Below, piece after piece: positions 23,914 through 34,143 of a stretch of DNA of 64,000 bases (the first letter of the stretch is position 1; each line of letters starts with the position of its first letter). A program made the translations under genes and the position numbers. The DNA is from Maritalea porphyrae (GTDB taxonomy: Bacteria > Pseudomonadota > Alphaproteobacteria > Rhizobiales > Devosiaceae): the NCBI RefSeq assembly GCF_030159895.1, contig NZ_BSNI01000002.1:2444306-2508305 (forward strand), written 5' to 3'. Under the pieces are notes generated by a model. That model searched no databases. It saw nothing but the letters and a program-made list of their open reading frames with translations, and was not told the DNA's origin.

Positions 23914-25359
23914 ATGAGCAATTGGGTGGACGAAACCCGCATCGCGCTCGATAACGTGGTCGACAATGTCCAAAACATCTTCACCCCTCATCTGCGTTTA
24001 GGCGTTACCGGCCTTTCTCGGGCTGGCAAGACCGTGTTTATCACCTCATTGATCCACCAATTGATCGAGGGCAACAACCTCCCCCTATTCAAACCGCTGG
24101 CCGAGGGGCGCATCATCGGCGCAAAGCTGTCCCCGCTGCCCAACCACACTATGCCGCGCTTTGGCTTTGAGGAGTACCTCAAAGCCCTTACCGGCAAAGA
24201 CCGCCATTGGCCAACCTCAACACGGCAAATCTCTGAGTTGCGCCTCACCATCAAATATCAAAGCGCGAGCTGGGTTGGCGGCATCACCGGACCGCAAGAA
24301 CTGCACATCGACATTGTTGATTATCCCGGCGAATGGCTGCTCGACTTGCCCCTTTTGAACAAGAGCTACGCGGAATGGTCAACCGACGCATTCGAGCGCG
24401 CCAGTGAACCAGCGCGCAGCGACTTGGCAAAGAATTGGAAGCTCTTCAGCAACGCCATCAAACCCGACAGCGATATCGTTGAAGCCGATGCGCAAGCGCT
24501 ATCTGAAGCGTTCAAGACCTACTTGGCTGAATGCCGAGAAGATGTGCACGCACTGTCCGCTTTGCCCCCGGGCCGGTTCTTAATGCCTGGCGATTTGGAA
24601 GGATCCCCGGCACTCACATTTGCGCCTTTGCCGCCTCAGTCTGGCACCAAGCCAAACAACAGTTTTTACGCCACCATGGAGAAGCGCTATGAGGCTTATA
24701 AAGACCTCGTGGTGCGCCCGTTCTTTCGCGATCATTTCGCACGACTTGATCGGCAAATTGTACTCGTCGACACTTTGTCGGCTCTCAATGCTGGCCCGGC
24801 TGCCGTTCAAGATTTGCAAGGCGCGATCAGCGAAATTTTGAGCTGTTTCCGCACTGGCTCAAACAATATTCTAACCTCGCTTTTCTCGTCCAATATCGAC
24901 AGGATTTTGTTCGCCAGCACCAAGGCAGATCACTTACATCACACAAGCCACAACCAGCTGGAATTGATCCTCAATCACCTCGTGGCCAATGCCGCCCGCG
25001 ACGCCCAATATAAAGGCGCCGCTACGTCGTCGATTGCCCTTTCGTCCGTTCGCGCCACCCGCGAGGGCGAGGTGGAGCATGAGGGCGAAATGCTCCCGAC
25101 GATCATCGGCACGCCGCAAAAAGGCGAGAAGCTGGATACAAAAACCTATAACGGCAAAACCGAAATTGCTTTATTTCCCGGCGAGTTACCGCAGAAACCT
25201 GAATCTGTTTTTGATCCTGAAGCAGACCATATTGGCCAGCTCAAATTCTTACGATTTTGTCCACCAGCGCCAGAAACCACGGATAGCGGCAACATCAAAT
25301 TGCCGCACATTCGCATGGACCGCGCCATCGAGTTTTTGATTGGAGACAAGCTGCAATGA
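23914..25359 (+). CDS. ycjX: YcjX-family P-loop GTPase/ATPase
   Basis: YcjX proteins are cytoplasmic P-loop NTPases, part of the stress-linked ycjX-ycjF pair. The 481-residue product has Walker A GLSRAGKT at residues 33-40, then the family-specific segments LPLFKPLAEGRI, QELHIDIVDYPGEWLLDL (Walker B) and FFRDHFARLDRQIVLVDTL. Length is typical. The end overlaps ycjF by four bases (ATGA), so the two are cotranslated. The biochemical role is not established in the family; an envelope-stress link is inferred from other bacteria. Confidence 0.92.
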   Translation: MSNWVDETRIALDNVVDNVQNIFTPHLRLGVTGLSRAGKTVFITSLIHQLIEGNNLPLFKPLAEGRIIGAKLSPLPNHTMPRFGFEEYLKALTGKDRHWPTSTRQISELRLTIKYQSASWVGGITGPQELHIDIVDYPGEWLLDLPLLNKSYAEWSTDAFERASEPARSDLAKNWKLFSNAIKPDSDIVEADAQALSEAFKTYLAECREDVHALSALPPGRFLMPGDLEGSPALTFAPLPPQSGTKPNNSFYATMEKRYEAYKDLVVRPFFRDHFARLDRQIVLVDTLSALNAGPAAVQDLQGAISEILSCFRTGSNNILTSLFSSNIDRILFASTKADHLHHTSHNQLELILNHLVANAARDAQYKGAATSSIALSSVRATREGEVEHEGEMLPTIIGTPQKGEKLDTKTYNGKTEIALFPGELPQKPESVFDPEADHIGQLKFLRFCPPAPETTDSGNIKLPHIRMDRAIEFLIGDKLQ

Positions 25360-26390
25360 AGAAACCCGTCGCCATCGAACTCGATCCAAAACCAACCAAG
25401 CAGCCCGCGCAGAAACCTTCTGCCGAAGCGCCAAAATCGCCGCAAGCTTTTGCAGTGGCGAAAGCCAAGTTGGAAGAACCCGACTTCAACGCTGACCTTG
25501 AATTGGTTAGCGATGTTGCGCTACCCAAAAGCACCATTTGGTCCAAGCTATTTTGGGCTGCTTTGGCATTTCTAGTTTCCCTAGGCACGGGGTTGGCGCT
25601 TGAGCGTTTGGTCTCGGATTTATTTGCCCGTTACCCGGCATTGGGCTGGGTTGGTTTAGCCGCCGTTGGCATATTGCTCCTTGCATTATTCGCCCTAATC
25701 ATCCGAGAACTGTTTGGCATTTTGCGCTTGCGAAAGCTTGAGCATTTGCGCCACGCCGCGCAAGAAGCCCACGCCAATCATAAACTCAAAGATGCGCAGA
25801 ATGTCGCCTTAGACATTCGTTCACTTTATGCCGAACGTGCCGATTGCGCGCGCCATGTTGCCGCTTACGACAAAGGCGCAGATGGCGTGTTTGACGCTGA
25901 CCATCTTTTGCCGTTTGCCGAGCGTGAGCTGCAACACCCGCTTGACAAGAAGGCGCGCGCTTTGATCGCCAACTCTGCCCAGCGCATCGCATTGGTGACC
26001 TCCGTCAGTCCCCGCGCCATCGTTGATATTGGCTTCGTGCTTTATGAAAGCATCCGCCTTTCCCGCCGCGTCGCTGCGCTTTACGGCGCCCGCCCCGGCT
26101 TTTTTGGCTTTATGACCTTGTTCAAAGCCATTCTTGGCCACCTCGCCCTCACCGGCGGCATCGCGCTGGGCGATAGCGTGGTGCAGCAATTGCTTGGTCA
26201 TGGAGTTGCCGCGCGCATCTCCACCAAGTTGGGCGAAGGAGTCATAAACGGGCTGATGACCGTGCGGGTAGGCATCGCCGCCATGCGCGTGACCCGGCCC
26301 ATGCCTTTCCTTTCCGGCAAAGCCCCCTCGGTCAGCGAGTTTTTGCCTGATCTGATGAAAATCACCAAGGATGATAAGACACCTCAATAG
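25356..26390 (+). CDS. YcjF-family membrane protein (DUF697)
   Basis: The 344-residue protein has a Pro/Ala/Lys-rich cytoplasmic N-terminus of about 60 residues, then two membrane segments (LFWAALAFLVSLGTGLALE and ALGWVGLAAVGILLLALFAL). A helical domain follows, with the DUF697 region near the C-terminus (VSPRAIVDIGFVLYESIRL, and the glycine-rich GHLALTGGIALGDSVVQQL). It fits the TIGR01620/YcjF family and sits directly after ycjX as usual. It overlaps the convergent DUF899 gene by seven bases. Confidence 0.9.
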   Translation: MKKPVAIELDPKPTKQPAQKPSAEAPKSPQAFAVAKAKLEEPDFNADLELVSDVALPKSTIWSKLFWAALAFLVSLGTGLALERLVSDLFARYPALGWVGLAAVGILLLALFALIIRELFGILRLRKLEHLRHAAQEAHANHKLKDAQNVALDIRSLYAERADCARHVAAYDKGADGVFDADHLLPFAERELQHPLDKKARALIANSAQRIALVTSVSPRAIVDIGFVLYESIRLSRRVAALYGARPGFFGFMTLFKAILGHLALTGGIALGDSVVQQLLGHGVAARISTKLGEGVINGLMTVRVGIAAMRVTRPMPFLSGKAPSVSEFLPDLMKITKDDKTPQ

Positions 26391-27067
26391 CTATCCTTGT
26401 GCTTTAGCCATTCCATCGCATAGCCTAGTCCATCTTCATCGCGCCCCTTCGGGGTTAAGTCCAAATAGTTATAGGTGGCGTTCATCAGATCGAGCCCGCG
26501 ACTAAACGTTGAATAGGTGTGATAGATATCCGCCCCATCGCGGGCGAACACCGAAATGCCCGGCATCTCTGTGCCACCAGAAAATGGCTTGTAATTATAT
26601 CGCCCTTCTTCTTCCTCATTAAACGACACCTCGAAATCGAAATTGAAATCTGATGGCGCAGACGAGACCCAATCAAATGACCAGCCCATGCGCTTTTTGA
26701 AGGGCATAAACACATCCATCGGCGCACGAGAAATGGCTTTGAAAGATACGTCCCGCGCCGCGAAATGCGCTGTGTTATGGTCAAAGCTATCCGCCCAAAA
26801 CGAACAGCTTTTGCACCCCTGTTTCCAATCAGGCCCGTACATGAAGTGGTAAACCACCAACTGGTCGCAGCTGCCGAACAGTTGTAACAAGCCCTCTTCG
26901 CCGCGCTCGGTTTCAAACCGATAATCCTTTTCAATTTTCACCCAAGGCATTTCCCGCCGCTTGGCGCTCAGCGCATCACGCTGCCGCGTGAATTCTTTTT
27001 CCGCCGCCATTAGTTCTAAGCGCTCAGCTTCCCAAGTTGCCCGATCAACAATTTTTTGTGGTTTCAT
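26384..27067 (-). CDS. DUF899 thioredoxin-like protein
   Basis: The 227-residue protein matches the DUF899 family of thioredoxin-fold proteins. N-terminal helices ATWEAERLELMAAEKEFTRQ are followed by the domain core with the CxxC-type motif GCKSCSFWADSFDHN and a C-terminal stretch typical of the family (FARDGADIYHTYSTFSRGLD). The two cysteines suggest redox activity; no substrate is known. It is monocistronic and converges with ycjF. Confidence 0.88.
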   Translation of the reverse strand: MKPQKIVDRATWEAERLELMAAEKEFTRQRDALSAKRREMPWVKIEKDYRFETERGEEGLLQLFGSCDQLVVYHFMYGPDWKQGCKSCSFWADSFDHNTAHFAARDVSFKAISRAPMDVFMPFKKRMGWSFDWVSSAPSDFNFDFEVSFNEEEEGRYNYKPFSGGTEMPGISVFARDGADIYHTYSTFSRGLDLMNATYNYLDLTPKGRDEDGLGYAMEWLKHKDSY

Positions 27068-27216
27068 CTCACCTGCTCCCTATTCAGTTATGCTGACACA
27101 TTCGCGTCGCTAGAACCATGTCGCACTGGCATCGCGATTTTCGACAGGCAAATAAAATAAGCGAAGAATTTCCAAATCCGCTTGACCGGCCCAAACTTGA
27201 GGCGTAGAGGCATATT

Positions 27217-28419
27217 ATGACCTTCTCTGCCCGCCTTGATAAACTCCGCACGCCCTATTTCATGCTGATCCTGATGGCCATCACCATTCAGGTTGGCTTT
27301 GCCTCATGGAGCGCGATCCTCAACAATTTCGCCCACGATAAAGCCAGCTTTTCGGGTGCGGATATGGGGCTTTTGCAGTCGATCCGCGAAATTCCGGGCT
27401 TTTTGGCATTCACGGCGGTGTTTTTCATCCTTGTGTGGAAAGAGCAAACGTTTGCGCTGATCTCCCTCTTTGTGTTTGGCATCGGCATAGCCCTCACCGG
27501 CATGTTCCCATCTGTCACCGGGCTTTTGATCACCACCTTCATCATGTCACTTGGTTTCCATTATTACGAAACCATGTCGCAGAGCTTGCAGTTGCAGTGG
27601 TTGCCCAAGGAAACTGCGGCCAAGCAGTTGGGCACCATTTTGGCTGCTAGCGCCTTTGGACAATTATTGATCTATGGCCTTGTGATCCTCCTTTGGAAAG
27701 TGCTGGCGCTGCCCTACATCGCTATGTTCTGGGTATTTGGCGGGCTCACCCTTTCGCTGGTTATGTTCATCATTTTCTTTTTCCCACAGTTCAAACAACC
27801 CCATGTGCAGAACAAGAAACTGATCCTTCGCAAACGCTATTGGCTCTATTATGCGCTGACCTTCATGTCCGGCGCACGGCGGCAGATTTTCGTGGTTTTT
27901 GCCGCTTGGATGATGGTCGAGAAATTCGGCTATCATGTGCATGAAGTGGCCCTGTTGTTCATCATCAACACCACTTTCAACATGTTCTTTGCCCGCCGCA
28001 TTGGCGCCGCCATCGGCCACTTTGGCGAACGCGCAGCGCTGACCTTTGAATATATCGGGCTAATCATTGTTTTCGTCTCTTATGCCTTTGTAAATAATGC
28101 ATTTTTGGGTGCATCTTTATATGTGATTGACCACTTCTTCTTCGCCCTTGCCATTGCTATGAAGACCTATTTCCAAAAGATCGCCGACCCTGCCGACATG
28201 GCCCCAACGGCTGCAGTGGCCTTCACCATCAACCACATCGCCGCAGTGGTGATCCCGGTGGTCTTTGGCATCATATGGCTGGTGAACCCGGCCTATGTGT
28301 TCCTTGCAGGCGCCGGCTTTGCGGTGCTGTCGCTGGCCCTTTCGCAACTCATTCCCCGCCATCCGGTTGAGGGGCATGAAACGTTGCTCGTGAAGCCTAA
28401 AGTTGCAGTTGGTGAGTAG
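27217..28419 (+). CDS. MFS transporter
   Basis: A 400-residue membrane protein with about twelve hydrophobic segments and short loops. The order of helices and the FGIGIALTGMFPSVTGLL region fit the major facilitator superfamily. The mid-protein loop (FPQFKQPHVQNKKLILRKRY) divides the halves. AGAGG precedes the ATG. The next gene starts 19 bp later on the same strand, so they may be cotranscribed. It is not closely alike to the other two MFS proteins in the window; its substrate is unknown. Confidence 0.85.
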   Translation: MTFSARLDKLRTPYFMLILMAITIQVGFASWSAILNNFAHDKASFSGADMGLLQSIREIPGFLAFTAVFFILVWKEQTFALISLFVFGIGIALTGMFPSVTGLLITTFIMSLGFHYYETMSQSLQLQWLPKETAAKQLGTILAASAFGQLLIYGLVILLWKVLALPYIAMFWVFGGLTLSLVMFIIFFFPQFKQPHVQNKKLILRKRYWLYYALTFMSGARRQIFVVFAAWMMVEKFGYHVHEVALLFIINTTFNMFFARRIGAAIGHFGERAALTFEYIGLIIVFVSYAFVNNAFLGASLYVIDHFFFALAIAMKTYFQKIADPADMAPTAAVAFTINHIAAVVIPVVFGIIWLVNPAYVFLAGAGFAVLSLALSQLIPRHPVEGHETLLVKPKVAVGE

Positions 28420-28438
28420 GTTGCGATAAGAAATCTCC

Positions 28439-29170
28439 ATGGGTTGGGACGCGCTTCAATTTTGGGATCAAGACGCAAAACGCATTAAGCGATTTACCAA
28501 CGGTGTCGCGAACGAAGTATGGTCTGTCACCATTCGCGATCAAAAGGCAGTCGCACGATTGGGCTCTCGAAGCGATGCGGATCTTCAGTGGGAAACGAAT
28601 CTCCTGATATTTCTCGACCGAAATGGCATCTGTGTACCCAAACCAATACCAACGCTAGATGGCCGATTGTTTGCTAATGGGCTGGTGGTTATGGAGCATT
28701 TGGACGGTACCACGCCCAAAACCAAAGATGATTGGAAACGCGTCACCGAAACCATTCGCCGCGTCCACGAATTGACAAAAGACTGGCCACAACGGCCCGG
28801 ATGGAAATCGTCAATTGATCTTATCAATTCAAACTCAGGCACAAAAATCGATTTGACTGCGATGCCCGCCGAAGGCGTGAAACGATGCCGCAACGCCTGG
28901 CGAAAAATCGAGGGCCTGCCGCAAAGTGTTGTTCACGGCGATCTGAACCCCGGCAACATCTTAATGTCGGGGGATAAAGTCGCACTGATTGATTGGGACG
29001 AGTCCCGCGTTGACGTCTCCTCTCTTGATCTTGCACTTCCCCATAACGCTGCTGAAATCGATGCAGATCGACTTGAAAAAATCGCGCAAGCCGTTTCCGC
29101 TTGGGAAGCTGCCGTATGTTGGGACGATGACTACTCAAGGAGGCGATTGGCAGAAGTAAAACCCGTTTGA
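28439..29170 (+). CDS. Aminoglycoside-phosphotransferase-family kinase
   Basis: The 243-residue protein has a small-molecule kinase fold: a nucleotide-binding lobe with LIFLDRNGICVPKPIPT, the hinge VVMEHLDGTTP, then catalytic loop VVHGDLNPGNIL (Asp and Asn) and metal-binding IDWDESR. These are hallmarks of the APH/choline-kinase family. It is shorter than typical resistance APH enzymes, so a metabolic substrate is more likely than antibiotic resistance. It lies 19 bp downstream of the MFS gene. Confidence 0.88.
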   Translation: MGWDALQFWDQDAKRIKRFTNGVANEVWSVTIRDQKAVARLGSRSDADLQWETNLLIFLDRNGICVPKPIPTLDGRLFANGLVVMEHLDGTTPKTKDDWKRVTETIRRVHELTKDWPQRPGWKSSIDLINSNSGTKIDLTAMPAEGVKRCRNAWRKIEGLPQSVVHGDLNPGNILMSGDKVALIDWDESRVDVSSLDLALPHNAAEIDADRLEKIAQAVSAWEAAVCWDDDYSRRRLAEVKPV

Positions 29171-29988
29171 TTGCGCCACGTTCCATCCTGTTCTCTCCTC
29201 TGCAAATGCAACCAACCTTCAACTCAATCCCTAGTTCACCGCCGAAAGACGCAACCAGACACACCGAATCCTCTGGTCAGCAAAACTGCCAGTTGATGAA
29301 ATTGCAGGGCGCGAGGCGTTTGAAATCTCGTCTTTGTTTTTAGAAAATGAGACGTCAAACGCCTCGCGCAAATGGCTTTTGCATCCAACTTTGCGCTGCC
29401 CCGGGGTGCTAGACCCTTCTATCCCCTTAACCAGCGCTCCACCAAAACTGTTATGACCTTGGTCATTTGGTGATATTGGGAAACAGCGCCCAATAAGCGG
29501 CTTACGGCTGCCTTCGGTGTCAGACTGGACAGGCAAAATGGTGCGAACCATAAACGTCTTATGATCCGGCCATCCCCCTTGATTTGGTCAGCGCCCCGCC
29601 TGATGCGGTTTGCCCTCCACCGCCCGCCATTCGTCAACAGCCTGCACGGTTTCAATCAAAGGTGAGACATTGTGGCATAGGGATTTTTGGCGGGGATAAG
29701 TTTTTTTAGGAAACTACACGACAGTCGGTGCCGCTACCCCATCATACCTTCATGCAATGAAAGCTTCCCGAGGATAAGTGCGAAGAAAGCGAAAAATAGT
29801 TCTGCCCCACCGGCTGACATTGCCCAACCCTCGCCACGACCAATTAAAAATCGAGATGATTAAATCTCTATCTTTTGGATTAAGCTTTGCTTTAGCCAAG
29901 CCATATACGTTCGCCAACAATACTTAGCGACGTAGAATTTTTTCTAGTTTTAGCTCAACTTTTTGAATTGCCAGAAGGACGCGTGAGA
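29171..29988. other. Long intergenic region, no supported gene
   Basis: No frame in this 818-base stretch looks coding: the longest are about 100 codons, of odd composition, without ribosome sites. The notable structure is the long inverted repeat at 29309-29369, described separately. The region begins the accessory-looking segment that continues through the REP-like elements. Confidence 0.6.
29309..29369. repeat. Long inverted repeat (61-base hairpin)
   Basis: GCGCGAGGCGTTTGA at 29309-29323 and TCAAACGCCTCGCGC at 29355-29369 are perfect complements over 15 bp. After a short mismatch the stem continues with TCTC/GAGA. No T run follows on either strand, so it is not an ordinary terminator. 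It could be a mobile-element remnant, a protein-binding dyad or an RNA hairpin. Confidence 0.85.
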
Positions 29989-30675
29989 ATGTTAGCGCAA
30001 CGAGTTTTTGCATCATTTCTTTGCTTATTTGCCACACCCAGTTTTGCGGGCGAACTGTTCCCATATACAGATTATGTTGTCGAGGTAAACGGAACTGTCG
30101 ACGGGAAACCTCTCGAATTTTATGCGAATGAGTGGTGGCGCTGGGCCTACTCCATGAAGCAAACTGAGAGCCCGGTGCACGATACTGACGGTTCATTCTG
30201 TGACGTCAACCAAGAAGGTCCGGTATGGTATTTGGGCGGAGCATTCGGCGACACTTACATCAAAAGAAAATGCGACATTCCGGCGGGAAAACACCTGTTT
30301 TTCCCAATTATCAATCTGGTTGTCGCGACCTACCCGGATGAGGAGCAGACGTGCCAAGCGGCCAAGGTCAAAGCGACCGCCGCAGCACAAGGCTTCCAAT
30401 TTATAAGAGCCTTCATAAACGGGACAAAAGTCGACTACCCAGAAAGATATCGGGTCGGATCAAAAGAGTGCTTTAACTTGTTTGGCCGCGTTCCCGCGAA
30501 GTTTCAAGCACCGTCCATGGAGCCAAGCGCCACCGATGGGTACTGGCTTATGCTCAAACCACTACCCTCAGGGTCACACACTATACAATTTTCGGGCTTA
30601 CACATTTTCGAACCCTACAACGAAAAAAGTATGGTCCAAAATGTCTATTATGAGCTCAATGTGCAACCAGAATGA
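29989..30675 (+). CDS. Secreted protein of unknown function
   Basis: I do not recognise this 228-residue protein. It has a clear Sec signal peptide (MLAQRVFASFLCLFATPSFA|GEL). The start at 29989 is chosen because AGAAGGA lies ten bases upstream. The mature part is rich in Trp, Tyr, Phe and Pro and has several cysteines (near FCDVN, KRKCDIPAG, EQTCQAAK, KECFNLFG) that could form disulfides. The C-terminal half (LPSGSHTIQFSGLHIFEP) looks like beta sandwich. It stands alone between a gene-poor stretch and REP-like repeats, so it is probably accessory. Confidence 0.75.
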   Translation: MLAQRVFASFLCLFATPSFAGELFPYTDYVVEVNGTVDGKPLEFYANEWWRWAYSMKQTESPVHDTDGSFCDVNQEGPVWYLGGAFGDTYIKRKCDIPAGKHLFFPIINLVVATYPDEEQTCQAAKVKATAAAQGFQFIRAFINGTKVDYPERYRVGSKECFNLFGRVPAKFQAPSMEPSATDGYWLMLKPLPSGSHTIQFSGLHIFEPYNEKSMVQNVYYELNVQPE

Positions 30676-30818
30676 TATTTGCACGCCCATCTTGCTGCGA
30701 TGCGGCAAAGGATTTCCGCTCCACCCTCTGAACAGCCTGCGCGGCGTGAGCATGCAAATGAAATTAGGAAACCTTCGACTGAGTATTAATGAACACGAGC
30801 ACCTTAGTTCAACTAGGA

Positions 30819-30852
30819 ATCAGACCTGGATTCCCGCCTTCGCGGGAATGAC
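30819..30852 (+). repeat. REP-like palindromic element, copy 1
   Basis: The element contains ATTCCCGC and GCGGGAAT arms (30830-30849) within a stretch beginning ATCAGACCTGG and ending GAATGAC. Copy 3 (31249-31283) repeats it with one base changed in the loop. This is the element whose translation gives the common WIPAFAGMT peptide. Confidence 0.85.
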
Positions 30853-30913
30853 TTAGGGCCTATTCGCTGTGCTGGATTTTATTGTTTTTTGCGCCACCAG
30901 ATAAAGTTCTCTT

Positions 30914-30945
30914 GGTCATCCTCGGGCTTGACCCGGGGATCCAGG
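30914..30945 (-). repeat. REP-like palindromic element, copy 2 (inverted)
   Basis: GGTCATCCTCGGGCTTGACC followed by CGGGGATCCAGG is the related element in opposite orientation, with CCTCGGG/CCCGGGG arms. It lies 18 bases before the GIY-YIG start. Confidence 0.75.
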
Positions 30946-30962
30946 ACTGAACAAATCAAGCC

Positions 30963-31250
30963 ATGAGCGGTTTCGTTTACATAATGGCAAGCAAGAAGAA
31001 CGGCACTATCTATGTTGGCGTCACAAGTGATCTTGTCAGGCGCGTTTGGGAACACAGGGAAGCCGTTTCCGATGGTTTCACCAAAGAACACAACATCAAA
31101 CTGCTGGTCCATTTCGAGCGTTTTGATGAAATAGGCGCTGCAATTTCCCGAGAAAAAAATCTCAAAAAATGGAACCGCGAATGGAAGGTCCGATTAATCG
31201 AGAAGTCTAACCCCAATTGGAACGATCTTTATGCTTCTGTTTGTGGATAA
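30963..31250 (+). CDS. Small GIY-YIG nuclease
   Basis: The 95-residue protein is a stand-alone GIY-YIG domain: VYIMASKKNGTIYVGVTSDL carries the VYI...YVG core, and RRVWEH supplies the catalytic-region arginine and helix. Later REKNLKKWNREWKVRLIEK and ENPNW-like ending (NPNWNDLY) are family features. Such proteins cut one DNA strand or act at structured DNA. It is enclosed by three REP-like palindromes, copy 3 starting at its stop codon, which suggests the gene and repeats move or persist as a unit. Confidence 0.9.
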   Translation: MSGFVYIMASKKNGTIYVGVTSDLVRRVWEHREAVSDGFTKEHNIKLLVHFERFDEIGAAISREKNLKKWNREWKVRLIEKSNPNWNDLYASVCG

Positions 31251-31283
31251 TCAGACCTGGATTCCCGCCTGCGCGGGAATGAC
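31249..31283 (+). repeat. REP-like palindromic element, copy 3
   Basis: It is a direct repeat of copy 1 with a single base change in the loop, and begins at the GIY-YIG stop codon. Confidence 0.85.
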
Positions 31284-31335
31284 GATGGAGGGTGTTGTCA
31301 AAAACATTTAGAAAGAAAATACTGAACCAATTCTT

Positions 31336-31419
31336 GGGCGGTCAGCCCGGCCAACTTTTTGGCCGCCCCGTTGGAGCGCCAACAGTTTGCACAGCGCGGT
31401 ATTAGCGCGTCGTGCAAAC
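31336..31419. other. Cluster of three hairpins between GIY-YIG and ferredoxin genes
   Basis: CGGCCAA/TTGGCCG (31348-31365), GTTGG/CCAAC (31370-31383) and GTTTGCAC/GTGCAAAC (31385-31419) follow each other. They lie after the ferredoxin operon on the - strand and may together block transcription or belong to the repeat cluster. Confidence 0.55.
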
Positions 31420-31442
31420 CGTGATACGGCGCGTGAGATCCG

Positions 31443-32824
<1,382 letters not shown>

Positions 32825-32856
32825 TTATCGCGGGCGCTGGACCACCCAATTCAATT

Positions 32857-34143
32857 TTATTTTGCCCGTCGCAAAAACGGACGTGTTCCAACAGGCACCT
32901 CTTGCGATGCCCCGATAGGCTGCATAAACAGATTGACCGAACCAAGGTCATCGTTCTGCAACGCCTTTTTGGTCGCTTCATTTTGAACAGTCAAGGCATC
33001 GAACCCACATCTGAGGAAATAGGCCACCTGATCGGTCAAAATGTCGCCACGCGCACGCAATTCACCTTCATAATTGTACCGCTCCCGCAATAGTCGCGCA
33101 TATGAATAGCCCCGACCATCGGTAAACGCTGGGAACTCCACAACAATCGATGAGAATTGCTTGGCAGCTTCGCCAAGCGCATCCACATCGTCACCGGGGC
33201 GAAGGATCAGCCCCAAATCACGTGGATTGGCGTCAATTTCTTCGCGGTTTTCAAGATAGACATCAAACGGGATGTGAACATGATCGAGATCAGTCACCGC
33301 CTCATCTTCTTTCAAGTCACGCCACAAATCGGCAACAAACGCGCCATTTTTGAACAAATTCATTGGCTTTTGCCCAATTTCAACTGTTGGATGCGCGATC
33401 TTGCCGCTCACATCGAAATGAATTCCACATTCGGTTTTGTCTTTACCGCGCCAACGGCCAGAACGAGGGTCTTCCCCCTCTTTCACAACAGATGTGCACG
33501 GCTCACAACCGATTGACAAAAAGCCTTTAAGGAACAATGGGTGCGCTGGCAAGTCATGAGCCTTGCGATAGGCAGCAACATCATCATTGTCCCAATAGGC
33601 AAGCGGGTTCACTTTGATCCGCTCATCCGTGGTCAATTCAAAATGCGGCAACACGCCCCGGTCATTGGTTTGGAAGCGCTTACGCCCTGTCACCCAGCCG
33701 CCATACGTCTTCAAAGCTGCATCAAGCGGCTCAGTTTTGCGGATGTGGCAGCAGCTATCAGGATCAGTTTCCCAAAGATTGCCTTTCGGGTCGAACCGCT
33801 CAACGTCCTTTGTGTCAGGCTCAAGAAAACGCACATTGGTCAGACCAAGGTGCTTTTTCGTGATTTCGATATACTCAAGCGTTTCAGCGAAATGCTTGCC
33901 CGTTTCCAAGAACAGAACTTCTTGGTTCGGGTTGATCTGGGCAACCATATGCAACAGCACAGAGCTATCCGCACCAAAAGACGACACCATTGCAATGGGC
34001 GCAGGCGACACGTCACCAGTCAATGCGTGACGCAAAACGGACAAGCCGTCTTTTTCGTCAAACATGCCGTTAAGCGCAACAAGCTCCAGATCGGATGGAC
34101 GCGGTTTTGCGGTTTGGGCGTGAGCCAAGTTCGAACTAGCCAT
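32857..34143 (-). CDS. cysH: APS reductase (CysH) fused to DUF934
   Basis: The 428-residue protein has two domains. Residues about 1-250 are CysH: SSFGADSSVLLHM (PP-loop), SCCHIRKTEPL and GCEPCTS. Those two cysteine pairs mark the [4Fe-4S] APS-reducing type rather than the PAPS type. Residues about 265-420 match DUF934, including VVEFPAFTDGRGYSYARLLR and DQVAYFLRCGFDAL. DUF934 is usually a separate gene next to cysI or cysH, so the fusion supports joint action. The ATG at 34143 lies just after AAGGAGG, inside the end of cysI (8-base overlap). Confidence 0.94.
   Translation of the reverse strand: MASSNLAHAQTAKPRPSDLELVALNGMFDEKDGLSVLRHALTGDVSPAPIAMVSSFGADSSVLLHMVAQINPNQEVLFLETGKHFAETLEYIEITKKHLGLTNVRFLEPDTKDVERFDPKGNLWETDPDSCCHIRKTEPLDAALKTYGGWVTGRKRFQTNDRGVLPHFELTTDERIKVNPLAYWDNDDVAAYRKAHDLPAHPLFLKGFLSIGCEPCTSVVKEGEDPRSGRWRGKDKTECGIHFDVSGKIAHPTVEIGQKPMNLFKNGAFVADLWRDLKEDEAVTDLDHVHIPFDVYLENREEIDANPRDLGLILRPGDDVDALGEAAKQFSSIVVEFPAFTDGRGYSYARLLRERYNYEGELRARGDILTDQVAYFLRCGFDALTVQNEATKKALQNDDLGSVNLFMQPIGASQEVPVGTRPFLRRAK

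Noticed and set aside
29231-29551. 106-codon - strand frame in the long gap
   Set aside because: No ribosome site, no recognisable family and it spans the long inverted repeat.
30482-30856. 124-codon + frame ending WIPAFAGMT
   Set aside because: It lies over the end of the secreted-protein gene and translates a REP-like palindrome; this peptide is a known artefact of that repeat.
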